From Streptomyces luteolifulvus (GTDB lineage Bacteria > Actinomycetota > Actinomycetes > Streptomycetales > Streptomycetaceae), in assembly GCF_008806595.1 (NCBI RefSeq), contig NZ_VZRB01000001.1:279433-343432 (forward strand): DNA of 64,000 nt, in the 5' to 3' direction. This document shows positions 48,198 through 56,861 of the stretch, one piece after another. The first letter of the stretch is position 1; every line of letters begins with the position of its first letter. The notes under the pieces are model-generated. The model did not search any database. It worked only from the letters and a program-made list of their open reading frames with translations, and had not been told where the DNA came from. Made by a program: the position numbers and the translations under genes.

Positions 48198-48641
48198 ATG
48201 ATTGCCGAGACTGTCTTTTCCGCCGTCTCCGCGGCCGGCCTGGGCATCGCCGCGGTCACGGCGTACCGCAAGCGTTTCCTCGCCGCGGTCCGGATCGCCG
48301 CCTACTCCCTCGTCCCGCTCGGACTGGTGATGACCGGAATCGTCGAGTGGGCCGCCGACACCGCCTTCAGCCCCACGGCCTGGGCGGGCTTCGGTGTGCT
48401 CGGCGCGGCCTGGGTGCTGTTCGCGACCACCCGTGCCGTGGAGCGCCGCCGTGGTGGCACCCGCAAGGAACGCAAGGAGACCAGGGGCGCCACGCAGAGC
48501 GACGCGGTGGCTCCCGCGGCTTCGGCCCCTTCCCTGGGCCCGGGGAAGCGTCCGGCGACCCGCCCCGCGGCCGCGCCCCGCGCCGAGTCGGCGGACGACT
48601 TCAGCGACATCGAGGCCATCCTCAAGAAGCACGGCATATGA
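48198..48641 (+). CDS. small membrane protein with acidic C-terminal tail
   Basis: A 147-residue protein with three hydrophobic helices in the first 85 residues (MIAETVFSAVSAAGLGIAAV, IAAYSLVPLGLVMTGIV, AWAGFGVLGAAWVLFATT) and a disordered tail ending SADDFSDIEAILKKHGI. ATG 48198 follows TGGAGGACCGG. Function unknown. The tail resembles short cytoplasmic interaction motifs. Confidence 0.72.
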   Translation: MIAETVFSAVSAAGLGIAAVTAYRKRFLAAVRIAAYSLVPLGLVMTGIVEWAADTAFSPTAWAGFGVLGAAWVLFATTRAVERRRGGTRKERKETRGATQSDAVAPAASAPSLGPGKRPATRPAAAPRAESADDFSDIEAILKKHGI

Positions 48642-48834
48642 CACCGCCGGCATCCGCCCTCATCCGCTGACATCCGTTGACATCCGCGGGACGGACCGAA
48701 GCGACACAGCGGGTCGGCGTGCGTCCGTAAACGATCACGAGCTGAACCGAATGTCACGGATTCCAGCGAACTCCCGTTCCTCCCGGGCGTGTTGAACGCG
48801 TCAGGAGTGCTCGCTGCGTCATCATCGCGGCGAG

Positions 48835-48987
48835 ATGCTGGACACGACACAGAGCGAGGCCGCGCCGCCACAGGACGAGCCGCGCGGGTGCCTCTTCGCC
48901 CTTTCCCAGCCACCGCTGATGATCTTCCTTGCGGTGATCGGGTGTCTGCTGCTCATGGCTGCGCTGCACGATCTGCTGATGCTGTGA
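48835..48987 (+). CDS. 50-residue single-helix membrane protein
   Basis: A short ORF with a polar N-terminus (MLDTTQSEAAPPQDEPRG) and one C-terminal hydrophobic helix (MIFLAVIGCLLLMAAL) ending LLML. Codon positions are GC-rich as in real genes here. No strong ribosome site is seen before ATG 48835 (GCGGCGAG only). Tail-anchored topology is possible. Confidence 0.55.
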   Translation: MLDTTQSEAAPPQDEPRGCLFALSQPPLMIFLAVIGCLLLMAALHDLLML

Positions 48988-49052
48988 GCCATACCCGTGG
49001 TTCCCGGCGCCACCCGCCGGGGGCCACGACACACCAAGGTGTCCAGGGGGCG

Positions 49053-49613
49053 TCAGCCCGCCGCCTCCTTGCGCCGGGCCCGGTACGCGGCCACATGCAG
49101 CCGGTTTCCGCAGGTGCGGCTGTCGCAGTAGCGCCGCGAACGGTTGCGGGAGAGATCGACGAAGGCGCGCCGGCAGTCGGGGGCCTCACAGCGCCGCAGC
49201 CGCTCCTGCTCACCGGCGACCACGAAGAACGCCAGCGCCATTCCGCAGTCGGCCGCCAGGTGGTCGGCGACGGAGGCGCCCGGCGCGAAGTAGTGCACAT
49301 GCCAGTCGTAGCCGTCGTGGTCCGTGAGCCGGGGCGTGGTGCCCGCGGCGGCCACCAGCTCATTGATCAGCTTGGCGGACGTCCGGGCGTCCGGGGCCGC
49401 GAAGACCGAGGCGAACCGCCCGCGGATCTTGCGCACCGCGGAGAGGTCGAACACCGAGAGCGCCCCGACATCACTGACGTCGTGGTTGCGCACAAAATCC
49501 TCGAGGGCCGGCACGTCCGGCAGTGCGTCCGGTGTCGTGTCGTCCTCCGGTGCGGTGTTCACCAGATCCACCACGGTGTCGAGCGCGCACCGGGTGTCGT
49601 GGGTGATCAGCAC
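49053..49613 (-). CDS. CGNR zinc-finger (ABATE domain) regulator
   Basis: A 186-residue protein with an N-terminal ABATE-type ligand domain (ALDTVVDLVNTAP) and a C-terminal CGNR zinc finger (RRCEAPDCRRAFVDLSRNRS, then YCDSRTCGNRLHVAAYRAR) expected to bind DNA. GTG 49613 follows GGGAG at seven bases. Members often control stress or efflux genes; the target is not apparent. Confidence 0.85.
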   Translation of the reverse strand: MLITHDTRCALDTVVDLVNTAPEDDTTPDALPDVPALEDFVRNHDVSDVGALSVFDLSAVRKIRGRFASVFAAPDARTSAKLINELVAAAGTTPRLTDHDGYDWHVHYFAPGASVADHLAADCGMALAFFVVAGEQERLRRCEAPDCRRAFVDLSRNRSRRYCDSRTCGNRLHVAAYRARRKEAAG

Positions 49614-50038
49614 GTTTCGCTCCCTGGCCTGGAGACGGGCGGGCGCCCGCCGATGCTGGCCGATGGTAGTGGCTCCGACCCGACACCCACCGGCCGCGCC
49701 CGCGCTTGCCGAATACAACGCGACGGAGAGGGCGGTGGTTCCCGGCGGCCGTACAGCCGCGGGCAGCCGTGCCGCTGGGGCGGCTCCTGTCCCCGAGAGA
49801 GGCGGCACCCGTGGGTGCCGGGCTGTGCGGCTCCCTGCCACAACCGACCGCACCCGCGATCACAGGTCTCCCCGACCCACGCCAACCCCTGGCCCCATGG
49901 CCACGGCCCCGCACACAACCGGCGCCGCCCCGCGGAACGCTCCGCGGGGCGGCGCCGGCCATGAGCCGAATGCGGCTGTCTGAGCCCGAGCCGTCTCCCC
50001 GAGTGGACGGCGCCGGGCGGCTTCGTGAGGCCTCGCCC
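49614..50038. other. intergenic region with repeat-like GC-rich dyads
   Basis: 425 bases between the CGNR gene start and the ssgB stop. It holds the ssgB terminator (49919-49958) and, at 49735-49820, GC-rich dyads with CCGCGGGCAG and GCCGCTGGGGCGGC that recall the repeat after argR. No ORF is convincing. Confidence 0.5.
49919..49958 (-). terminator. ssgB terminator hairpin
   Basis: A perfect 18-bp stem (49919-49936 with 49941-49958) around ACGC, 80 bases beyond the ssgB stop in its direction of transcription. Confidence 0.8.
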
Positions 50039-50452
50039 CTAGCTCTCCGCCAGGATGTGCGAGAGCTCCTGATCAAGATCGAAATGCCGGTGTTCCGTGC
50101 CGGGCGGCACGGCCGCGTCCGTCCGCTTCAAGAAGGACTCCAGGGCCCGCGCCGGGGCCTCGAGCAGAGCCTCGCCCTCAGGAGAGCTCAGGGCGATGCA
50201 TACGACGCCCTGGCCGTGGCTGCGCGACGGCCAGACTCGGACGTCGCCGGTGCCGGTGGGCCGGTGGAGGCCCTCCGCGAGGAGGTCGCGGGCGAACACC
50301 CACTCGACGGTCTCCTCGGCTCCGGTGTGGAAGGTGGCGTGCACGGCGTAGGGGTCGGCCGTGTCGTACCGCAGGCCTGCGGGGACAGGCAGGGAGGACT
50401 CGCTCGACACAACGAGGCGCAGGTGCAGCTCGCAGCTGACCGTGGTGTTCAT
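50039..50452 (-). CDS. ssgB: sporulation/cell-division regulator SsgB
   Basis: SsgB-like protein that, by family knowledge, localises with SsgA at septum sites and recruits FtsZ for sporulation-specific division. The 137-residue length and the sequence (CELHLRLVVSSESSLPVP, ADPYAVHATFHTG, EWVFARDLLAEG, DVRVWPS) match the SsgA-like family and in particular the very conserved SsgB; a 137-residue length is that of the S. coelicolor protein. ATG 50452 lies after a CAGGG-type ribosome site. This gene is restricted to morphologically complex actinomycetes and supports the taxonomic call. Confidence 0.95.
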   Translation of the reverse strand: MNTTVSCELHLRLVVSSESSLPVPAGLRYDTADPYAVHATFHTGAEETVEWVFARDLLAEGLHRPTGTGDVRVWPSRSHGQGVVCIALSSPEGEALLEAPARALESFLKRTDAAVPPGTEHRHFDLDQELSHILAES

Positions 50453-50643
50453 AAGCGCCAGGGCCTTTCGCTCAGTGTGCGCTCGGGGATTCGCACGTCG
50501 GCGAAATCGACATGCCACCTACGGTGCCGTTGTAAACCCCTCTGAGTGTTTTGCGTGTCTTTACGTAACTCTTCCGGCCGAGAACCTGTTAGCACGGTAC
50601 GACCATTCCAGTGACTGGTTTCGTTCGGGTAGGGTTTGGCCGT

Positions 50644-51096
50644 ATGAATACGGGGAGTGACGAGCCGGGCGAGGTAGCCGTGGCGTCGGACGAGACGAAG
50701 GCGGACGAGGCGACAAGCCATCAGGGGCTCGGCTCGCGGGCGCCGGAATTCATCAAGGCGCGCCGGATGCTGCACGTCAGCTGGCAGGTCGGTGTCTTCA
50801 TCATCGGACTCGCGGTCGTGGGCGCGGGCGTCATCATGTTGCCGTTGCCCGGACCGGGCTGGGTGGTGATCTTCGGCGGCATGGCCATCTGGGCGACCGA
50901 GTTCGTCTGGGCCCAGCTGGTGCTGCGCTGGACCAAGCGCAAGGTCACCGAGGCGGCGCAGCGTGCCCTCGATCCCAAGGTCCGTCGGCGCAACATCACG
51001 CTGACGGTGATCGGCCTGGTCATCGTGGGCGTACTCGTCGGCGTCTACCTCTGGAAGTTCGGCTTCGAGATGCCCTGGAAGATCAAGGACCAGTGA
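50644..51096 (+). CDS. TIGR02611-type conserved membrane protein
   Basis: A 150-residue protein with an acidic N-terminus and three hydrophobic segments (WQVGVFIIGLAVVGAGVIM, PGPGWVVIFGGMAIWATEF, ITLTVIGLVIVGVLVGVYLW). The loop PLPGPGW is typical of the TIGR02611/PGPGW family. Function unknown. It is divergent from ssgB and may be linked to envelope biology. Confidence 0.8.
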   Translation: MNTGSDEPGEVAVASDETKADEATSHQGLGSRAPEFIKARRMLHVSWQVGVFIIGLAVVGAGVIMLPLPGPGWVVIFGGMAIWATEFVWAQLVLRWTKRKVTEAAQRALDPKVRRRNITLTVIGLVIVGVLVGVYLWKFGFEMPWKIKDQ

Positions 51097-51175
51097 CCGG
51101 CGAAGGGGGTGCCGTTTGCCGGTTGTCGCTGGTCACAGGCACCCCCTGACATGGGGTAATGTTCTTCCTGCGCCC

Positions 51176-51247
51176 GGGCGATTAGCTCAGTGGGAGAGCG
51201 CTTCGTTCACACCGAAGAGGTCACTGGTTCGAACCCAGTATCGCCCA
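51176..51247 (+). tRNA. tRNA-Val(CAC)
   Basis: 72 bases: acceptor GGGCGAT/ATCGCCC, anticodon loop TTCACAC (anticodon CAC), T-arm ACTGG-TTCGAAC-CCAGT. Identical to the gene at 54931-55002. Followed by a hairpin terminator. Confidence 0.96.
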
Positions 51248-51258
51248 CCGGGATACGG

Positions 51259-51288
51259 CGGCCCGTCTGCGAGAGAGCGGACGGGCCG
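51259..51288 (+). terminator. tRNA-Val terminator
   Basis: A 9-bp stem (CGGCCCGTC at 51259-51267 with GACGGGCCG at 51280-51288), 12-base loop, followed by TTGT. Confidence 0.75.
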
Positions 51289-51982
51289 TTGTCGTGTGTG
51301 CTGCGCGGACGGCAGGTGGGGGCGCGGGCGCGCCGACGCGTGGGGGCATGCACGCCGACGCGGGAGCGGGCCCTGCGCCGCGGGAGCAGGCCCTTCGACG
51401 CTCGGGGAGACCTCACCGACGGGCTCGGGGAGTCGCTTTCGGTGGTGGGATGAACCCTCCAACCGGATGAGAAATCACCTCCGCCCGGGTGGCACTGTTC
51501 CTCCGGCCGGGTGGACCGCGTTCCTCAGCCCACCCGCGGAAGCCCTTGTGCCGGATGTGGCGGCTGCTCCGGCCGGGTGAGGACGTCTCTCCGGCCGTGT
51601 GGGACGGCGTTCTTCCGCCCACCCGCGGAAGCCCTCCGGCCAGATATGGCTGACTCCCGACTCGGTGCCGCGAGGCTCCCAAACAGCGCCAGCCTCTCGC
51701 CCCCTGCCCGCCAACCCCCGCCCGAGCCACCCCGCCACGCGCCCGGGCGCCACGAACTCCCCCCACCCAGACCCTTGGCAACCCTCCGCCGACTGGACGG
51801 TGACGATCCGTTACTCGGGGAGGGACTTCCAGGACTATGTCTCTTTCTGGGAGAAGTTCCAGACACAGGCCATCGGCGGAAATCCCCCGGACGTTTCCGA
51901 CGTTTCCAGAACGCCGCTGGATTTCTTCGGAAGTTACGCCGCTCGACCTCACTCTGAGCCCGGACAATGCCGTTACCGTCGG
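51289..51982. other. long intergenic region with imperfect direct repeats
   Basis: About 690 bases with no convincing gene. An open minus-strand frame (51413-51967) is Gly/Arg-rich, lacks a domain and includes the repeats, so it is not annotated. The last part before 51983 (TTACGCCGCTCGACC, then AATGCCGTTACCGTCGGC) is less GC-rich. Confidence 0.45.
51501..51658 (+). repeat. two ~70-bp imperfect direct repeats
   Basis: Units starting CTCCGGCC at 51501 and 51589 share CCCACCCGCGGAAGCCCT and end in a GGATGTGGC / AGATATGGC variant. A truncated third CTCCGGCCGGGTGAGGAC begins at 51567. Nature unknown. Confidence 0.55.
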
Positions 51983-54343
51983 CTAGTTCATCCTCCCCAG
52001 GACCTCCCGCACCCGCCGGACGTCCCGCAGCCGCTGCTCGTACGTCGCTCCGAGCGCGAGCAGGAGCAGTCCGGCGAGGGCGGGAGGAACCCAGCGGGGG
52101 AGTGCGTCGGTCACCTGGACCAGGTACGGGGCGAGTTCATGCAGCGCGTCCAGCGTGAGCACCGAGCCGCCGAGCAGCAGCGGGGCCTGGAGGCGGTGCC
52201 GGGCACCCAGCAGGGTGACCAGCAGAGCCGCCGCGCCCAGCAGCAGCGGGCGCGTCCAGTGCGCGTCGCCCCAGGCCGCGAGGAGGCTCGGCATCAAGGT
52301 GGCGGCCAGTCCGGGACCGTAGGCCGTCCAGGACGACGCCTCGGGATCGCGGTGCCGGCGCAGGGCGCCGACGAGCAGCGCGGGAACCGTGACCGGCAGC
52401 GTGTACGCCTCCGGCGTCGCCACGTCCCAGGCCGCCAGGCGAACCCAGGTGGCCGCCAGGAAGAGGACGGCGGCCGCGTAGCCCACGGGGCGGCGGCCGG
52501 GGCGGACGGCGGTACCGGCGGCGATCACCCCGCACAGGGCGAGCACCAGGGCCAGCAGGGGTGGGTCGGCGATCGCGAGACCGACGGCGAGGAGGCCGGC
52601 GCCGGCTCCCGTCGCCTCGACGGCCGCCGTGACGGCGGGGTCGGCGGTGCGCGGTGCGATCAGGGCCGCGGCCACCGGCACCACGAGCACCAGCAGCGCG
52701 GTGTGCTGCGGCTGCCAGTTCAGCGAGGCGCCCACGGCGCACATGAGCCCGGTGGCGTACACGAGGGACGCGGCGGCGGAGACCGGGGCGAGGCGCCGCC
52801 GCCACGCGGCCGCCGCGAACAGGACGGTCAGTGACGCGAGCACGGCGAGGGTCGCGGGTTCCGCGGCCAGCGAGAGGAAGCCGAGGCACAGGGAGGTGAG
52901 CAGGGCGAGTCCCGTCGCCGTCCGCGTCACAGGGCCCAGCAGAGCCGTCGCCGCGACTCCGTACAGCACGAGGCCGACGGTGTACGGCAGTTCCAGCGCC
53001 GGCGGGATGACCATCACCGCTGCCCAGGTCAGGGTCAGCGCGACCGTCAGCGCCCGGGGGTGCCGCTCCGTGCCACGGAACGCCAGGGCCGCCACCGCGG
53101 CGACCGCGGCGAGGACGAGGGGAACGGTGGCGGAGTACGGCGGCCAGAGCGCGTCGGCCGTCGCCGCGTCGCGCGCGTCGGCCGGAGCACCGGACCACGC
53201 CCGCCACACCCACGAGGCCGGCCCCAGCAGGGCGACACCGACGGCCGGCAGCGTCCACAGCACGGCACCCGCCTGCACGGCCGCGGAGGCCCGGACGACA
53301 CCCCGGCGCACCGGCTCCGGGAGGGCACCCCGCACCCCGCCCAACAGGGCGATCCCGCACGCCAGATACGCGGGCACCAGCCAGTCGCCGGGCAGCCAGG
53401 TGCGCAGCACACCCCCGGCGCCGGTGGCCAGGAGCAGGCCGCCCACCGTCGCGGAGCCCGTCGCGAGCCCGGGCCGCGGGGTGAACCACGCGGCGCCCAG
53501 CGCGATCGTCGCCGCGAGGAGGAAGAGCGCCGCCGCACGGGCGGCGGCGCTCGGACCGGTCGCGCTCAGGGAGAGCAGGCCGGTCGTCAATACGCCCGCG
53601 CCACCGGTGCCGAACGCGCCGCCGACGGCGACGAGACGGACGGACGGCACGGACACCCGGAGCGCGACCACCGTGTCGAAGGCGGCGGTCAGCAGCAGCG
53701 CGGCCGTGATCGTGTGCGGTCCACCGCCGGTTGCGAACCCCCAGAGCAGCAGCGGGAGTTGGGCGACGACCAGAGCGGCGGGCAGCGGGAGACGCAGCGG
53801 GGTCGCGGCCGGGAGCGCGGCGAGCGCCGAGCCGTACGCCACCCACACCGCGGACAGCACCGTCGACGCGGTGGCCAGGTACGTCATGCCGTCCGCCGCC
53901 GTGAACGTGACCTCGTGCAGGGCATAGGTGTCCAGTACCGTCAACGCGAGGCCGAGGCCCGCGACCGACTCGGCGGTCGAGCGCAGACCCCGCCGCAGCA
54001 GCACCACCGGTGTGCCGAGGGCCGTCAGCGTGACGGCGCCGAGCACCAGGGCCCGGTCGGCGATCCCCAGATGACCCCAGCTGACCAGCGTGAACACCAT
54101 CGCCGCGATGGTGAGCAGGATGCCTCCGAGCAGCAGAAGGACGTTCTGCACACCCGGTGCGGTGGCCTCCGGGCGGGACGGCCCCACGGGCGTCGGCGAG
54201 ACCGGCTGCACGCGCTGTGCCGACTGGAGGGCGCCGACCAACTGGGCGCGCCGGACGAGCAGGTGAGCCCGGCGGGCGTCGAGGCGCCACAGCTCTGCGT
54301 CGAGGAGCCGCAACTCCTCGGCCGGGGGCGGGGTGTGTGTCAT
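51983..54343 (-). CDS. large polytopic membrane protein (SCO7613-like)
   Basis: A 786-residue protein. Residues 1-55 are a polar coiled-coil-like segment (EELRLLDAELWRLDARRAHLLVRRAQ). The rest is an almost continuous series of about 20-22 hydrophobic helices with short loops, ending in a basic tail (YEQRLRDVRRVREVLGRMN). Layout matches the actinobacterial SCO7613-C-terminal membrane family, of unknown role. ATG 54343; an ATG at 54379 would add 12 residues. Divergent from the SRPBCC gene. Confidence 0.75.
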   Translation of the reverse strand: MTHTPPPAEELRLLDAELWRLDARRAHLLVRRAQLVGALQSAQRVQPVSPTPVGPSRPEATAPGVQNVLLLLGGILLTIAAMVFTLVSWGHLGIADRALVLGAVTLTALGTPVVLLRRGLRSTAESVAGLGLALTVLDTYALHEVTFTAADGMTYLATASTVLSAVWVAYGSALAALPAATPLRLPLPAALVVAQLPLLLWGFATGGGPHTITAALLLTAAFDTVVALRVSVPSVRLVAVGGAFGTGGAGVLTTGLLSLSATGPSAAARAAALFLLAATIALGAAWFTPRPGLATGSATVGGLLLATGAGGVLRTWLPGDWLVPAYLACGIALLGGVRGALPEPVRRGVVRASAAVQAGAVLWTLPAVGVALLGPASWVWRAWSGAPADARDAATADALWPPYSATVPLVLAAVAAVAALAFRGTERHPRALTVALTLTWAAVMVIPPALELPYTVGLVLYGVAATALLGPVTRTATGLALLTSLCLGFLSLAAEPATLAVLASLTVLFAAAAWRRRLAPVSAAASLVYATGLMCAVGASLNWQPQHTALLVLVVPVAAALIAPRTADPAVTAAVEATGAGAGLLAVGLAIADPPLLALVLALCGVIAAGTAVRPGRRPVGYAAAVLFLAATWVRLAAWDVATPEAYTLPVTVPALLVGALRRHRDPEASSWTAYGPGLAATLMPSLLAAWGDAHWTRPLLLGAAALLVTLLGARHRLQAPLLLGGSVLTLDALHELAPYLVQVTDALPRWVPPALAGLLLLALGATYEQRLRDVRRVREVLGRMN

Positions 54344-54444
54344 GCCTTGGAGTGTGGGCCGCGTCACTTCGCACGGCATGAGTGCGGCTACTCAGAACGT
54401 ACTCAGATGCGGCTCACCGCGTCCCGGGAGGGCAGACTCGGAAC

Positions 54445-54891
54445 ATGGACTGGACCCGTTACCGCTTCCGCAGCCGGTGGGCCCTGGCCGCGCCGCCCGG
54501 CGCCGTGTACGACGCCCTGGAGCGTGCCGAGGACTACCCGCGCTGGTGGCGCCAGGTGCGCGAGGTACGGCGGGCCGGCGACACGGTCGGCGTCATCCGT
54601 GTCCGCGCCCTCCTGCCCTACGACTTGACCTTCACCGCGCGCGAGGTGCGCCGCGACCGGGCGGCCGGAGTGCTGGAGATCGCTCTGTCCGGTGACCTCG
54701 ACGGACGGGTGCGCTGGACGATCACCGGCGGCGGGGGCGGCACGCTGGCGCGCTACGAGCAGGTCGTCGACGTCAACAAGCCGCTGCTCAGGCTGTTCGC
54801 CGTGCCGGGACGGCCGGTGTTCCGCGCCAACCACTGGCTGATGATGCGGTCCGGACGGCGCGGCCTGGTGAAGTACCTCGAAGCGGTTTGA
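54445..54891 (+). CDS. SRPBCC/polyketide-cyclase-fold protein
   Basis: A 148-residue START-like protein: YRFRSRWALAAPPGAVYDALERAEDYPRWWRQV, then VRALLPYDLTFTAREV and RWTITGGGGGTLARYEQVVDV (given as landmark pieces at about residues 5-37, 54-69 and 93-115). Such proteins bind hydrophobic ligands in a cavity. ATG 54445 follows GGGAGGGCAGACTC. It ends 40 bases before the tRNA at which the mobile element is inserted. Confidence 0.78.
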   Translation: MDWTRYRFRSRWALAAPPGAVYDALERAEDYPRWWRQVREVRRAGDTVGVIRVRALLPYDLTFTAREVRRDRAAGVLEIALSGDLDGRVRWTITGGGGGTLARYEQVVDVNKPLLRLFAVPGRPVFRANHWLMMRSGRRGLVKYLEAV

Positions 54892-54930
54892 AGGAAGGCC
54901 GCGGGGACCTGTATTGTTCAGTGCGTTCCC

Positions 54931-55002
54931 GGGCGATTAGCTCAGTGGGAGAGCGCTTCGTTCACACCGAAGAGGTCACTGGTTCGAACCCAGTATCGCC
55001 CA
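54931..55002 (+). tRNA. tRNA-Val(CAC), element insertion site
   Basis: 72 bases identical to 51176-51247, anticodon CAC, cloverleaf intact. Its 3' half doubles as the end of the serine recombinase reading frame on the other strand (stop TGA at 54962-54964). This is the expected left attachment site of the element to the right. Confidence 0.95.
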
Positions 55003-56764
55003 CCATAAGAAGTTCATTGGAACCCGGTACCTTCCAGGGGCCGCCCGCTAGGGCGGCCCCTGTTAGTTGCAGGCCAGCGCCCGTCCCCGGCTGGGGAGGG
55101 GCGCTTTGCCGTTTGGGGGCAGGCAGGACGGCTTGGAGGGTGGCCGGGGCCTGCGGCGGCCCTGTGGGGGCTTGGTGTTGGGCTTGTGCCGCGTGCAGTG
55201 TGCCGAACGGCTCCTTGAGCTTGTGGCCCACCCGAACGTTGCCGTCCGAGTCCTTGTCGATGTACAGCGCCTCGAAGAGCGCCTGGTTCAGCCGGCGGCG
55301 CTGCTGATCGTTGCAACGCCGGTACAACGCTTGCGGATCTTGCAGAAGCTGCAAACACGTCTCGATGATCTCTGCTCCTGTGCTGAGGTCTTCGTCGACA
55401 TCGTGGAGCCGAGTCGTCAGGCGATCCCGCTGCTTGGTGATGTCTCGCAGCTTGGCCTTGATCTTGCCCTGGGGCAGGCCGCCGTCGGCGGCCAGGTCGA
55501 TGAGGTTGCTCTCCTTGGTGTCGAGCGCACGAAGCTGTTTCGTGAGCTGGGCTTGGAGGAGCTTGGTCGTGGCCTGCTGCTCATCGACCATGGTGGCCAG
55601 TTCAGTGCGCATGGCAGAGATGAACTCTGGTGTGAAGCGCACAGTGGCGTAGTGGTCCTCGACAGCTTCCTCGACCTGTTCGATCGGGGCGTACGGCAGC
55701 TCACAAATGTGATCGAAGCGGCCGTTGCAGAAGAAGTACCGATAGACGTCGCCGTTCCGGTTGGTGGCGTGCTGAACGATCATGCGGCGCTGTTCACCTC
55801 GGTGGCGACGGCAGGAGCCACAGAACAGCGAACCCTTTAGCTCGTGGTGATGCACACGCCGTCTCTCACGAGCGTTGTTTCGGGAGTCGGCAATCTCTTG
55901 TACACGGTCGAAGAGGTCTTGGGGGACCAGGGGAGTATGACGCCCCTTGTACTTCTCGCCCTCGTGGGTGATCCAGCCGCAGTAGTAGTCGTCGCGCAGG
56001 ACGACGTGCAGTCGGTTGGTGGAGATCCCCCGTTCTTCGGGGTGCCGGGCGTTGCGGGGCATACGCAGCCCACGGTCGTACAGTTCCTGCGCCACTTCTT
56101 CCACGGTGAACTCACCGGTGGCATACAGCTCGAACGCCAGGCGGATGAAGGGGCCGCGTACAGCATCGACGGCGACGGTGCGAACCCTGCGGTCGTCGAC
56201 GAGTTCGATGGTGTTCAGGTACCCGACAGGGGTGCGGGTGATCGTGCCGCCGTTGCGAGCCTTGTTGGCCATTTTGGTCTTGACGTCCTCGCCGCTTTGG
56301 CGGACTGCAAGCCAGTTGAAAACATCGGTTACTGCCTCCATGGCCTCGGCCATATCGCCGTCGCCGAAGTTCTCTTTGGTGGACACCAACTTGACGCCGA
56401 ACTGCTCAAGCTGCCGCTTGGTGATGGCGGCGTCGATGTAGTTTCGGAAGACGCGTGAGCGCATGTAGATGATGACGCAATCGACGTCTCGCTGCTCGGT
56501 GATGCGTTTGAGCATCTGGCGAAAAACGGGCCGCTTGGCGATGGTTACTGCCGAGTTTCCTGGTTCGACGTACTCGTCGACGACGTCAACTCCGAGTTCT
56601 TTGGCTTTTTGCAGCGCATGTTTTCGCTGCGTGTTGATCGAGTTGCCCTCGGGGTCGAAGTCTGCGTCGGTGTCCATCTGGCGCTTGGACGAAACGCGCA
56701 GGTATAGAACCGCTCGCTTCACTGCAACTTCTTTGCGATTCTTGCTCGATGTCTGAGATGGCAT
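54962..56764 (-). CDS. large serine recombinase/integrase
   Basis: A 600-residue site-specific recombinase. The resolvase-like catalytic domain (about 16-165) has the serine in AVLYLRVSSKRQ (about residue 25) and Arg-rich YMRSRVFRN. Then come the recombinase domain (VGYLNTIELVDD to LRDDYYCGWITHEGEKYKGRHTPLV region, about 190-290), a zinc ribbon with FCGSCRRHRGE and FCNGRFDHICE, and a coiled-coil (QLTKQLRALDTKESNL). ATG 56764 follows AAAGGAG. The last ~85 residues are Pro/Ala/Gln-rich, and the final ~13 (DTGFEPVTSSV) are read from the antisense of the tRNA gene. Large serine recombinases rarely use tRNA targets, so this overlap is unusual. Confidence 0.9.
   Translation of the reverse strand: MPSQTSSKNRKEVAVKRAVLYLRVSSKRQMDTDADFDPEGNSINTQRKHALQKAKELGVDVVDEYVEPGNSAVTIAKRPVFRQMLKRITEQRDVDCVIIYMRSRVFRNYIDAAITKRQLEQFGVKLVSTKENFGDGDMAEAMEAVTDVFNWLAVRQSGEDVKTKMANKARNGGTITRTPVGYLNTIELVDDRRVRTVAVDAVRGPFIRLAFELYATGEFTVEEVAQELYDRGLRMPRNARHPEERGISTNRLHVVLRDDYYCGWITHEGEKYKGRHTPLVPQDLFDRVQEIADSRNNARERRRVHHHELKGSLFCGSCRRHRGEQRRMIVQHATNRNGDVYRYFFCNGRFDHICELPYAPIEQVEEAVEDHYATVRFTPEFISAMRTELATMVDEQQATTKLLQAQLTKQLRALDTKESNLIDLAADGGLPQGKIKAKLRDITKQRDRLTTRLHDVDEDLSTGAEIIETCLQLLQDPQALYRRCNDQQRRRLNQALFEALYIDKDSDGNVRVGHKLKEPFGTLHAAQAQHQAPTGPPQAPATLQAVLPAPKRQSAPPQPGTGAGLQLTGAALAGGPWKVPGSNELLMVGDTGFEPVTSSV
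55036..55061. terminator. hairpin 33 bases after tRNA-Val
   Basis: AGGGGCCGCCC (55036-55046) pairs perfectly with GGGCGGCCCCT (55051-55061) around GCTA, followed by GTTAG. It can terminate the tRNA transcript, yet it lies inside the recombinase reading frame on the other strand. Confidence 0.75.
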
Positions 56765-56861
56765 TATATTCTCCTTTCCTGGTGCTATTACTGTTTTGGT
56801 AGTCCAATAGTAACTCCGTTATGGCCAATTACCGAAGGCCATTTTGGCAGGACAAGCCTGT

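Noticed and set aside
51413..51967. 184-codon leftward ORF in the gap after tRNA-Val
   Set aside because: Gly/Arg-rich product made of the DNA repeats; no ribosome site and no family resemblance.
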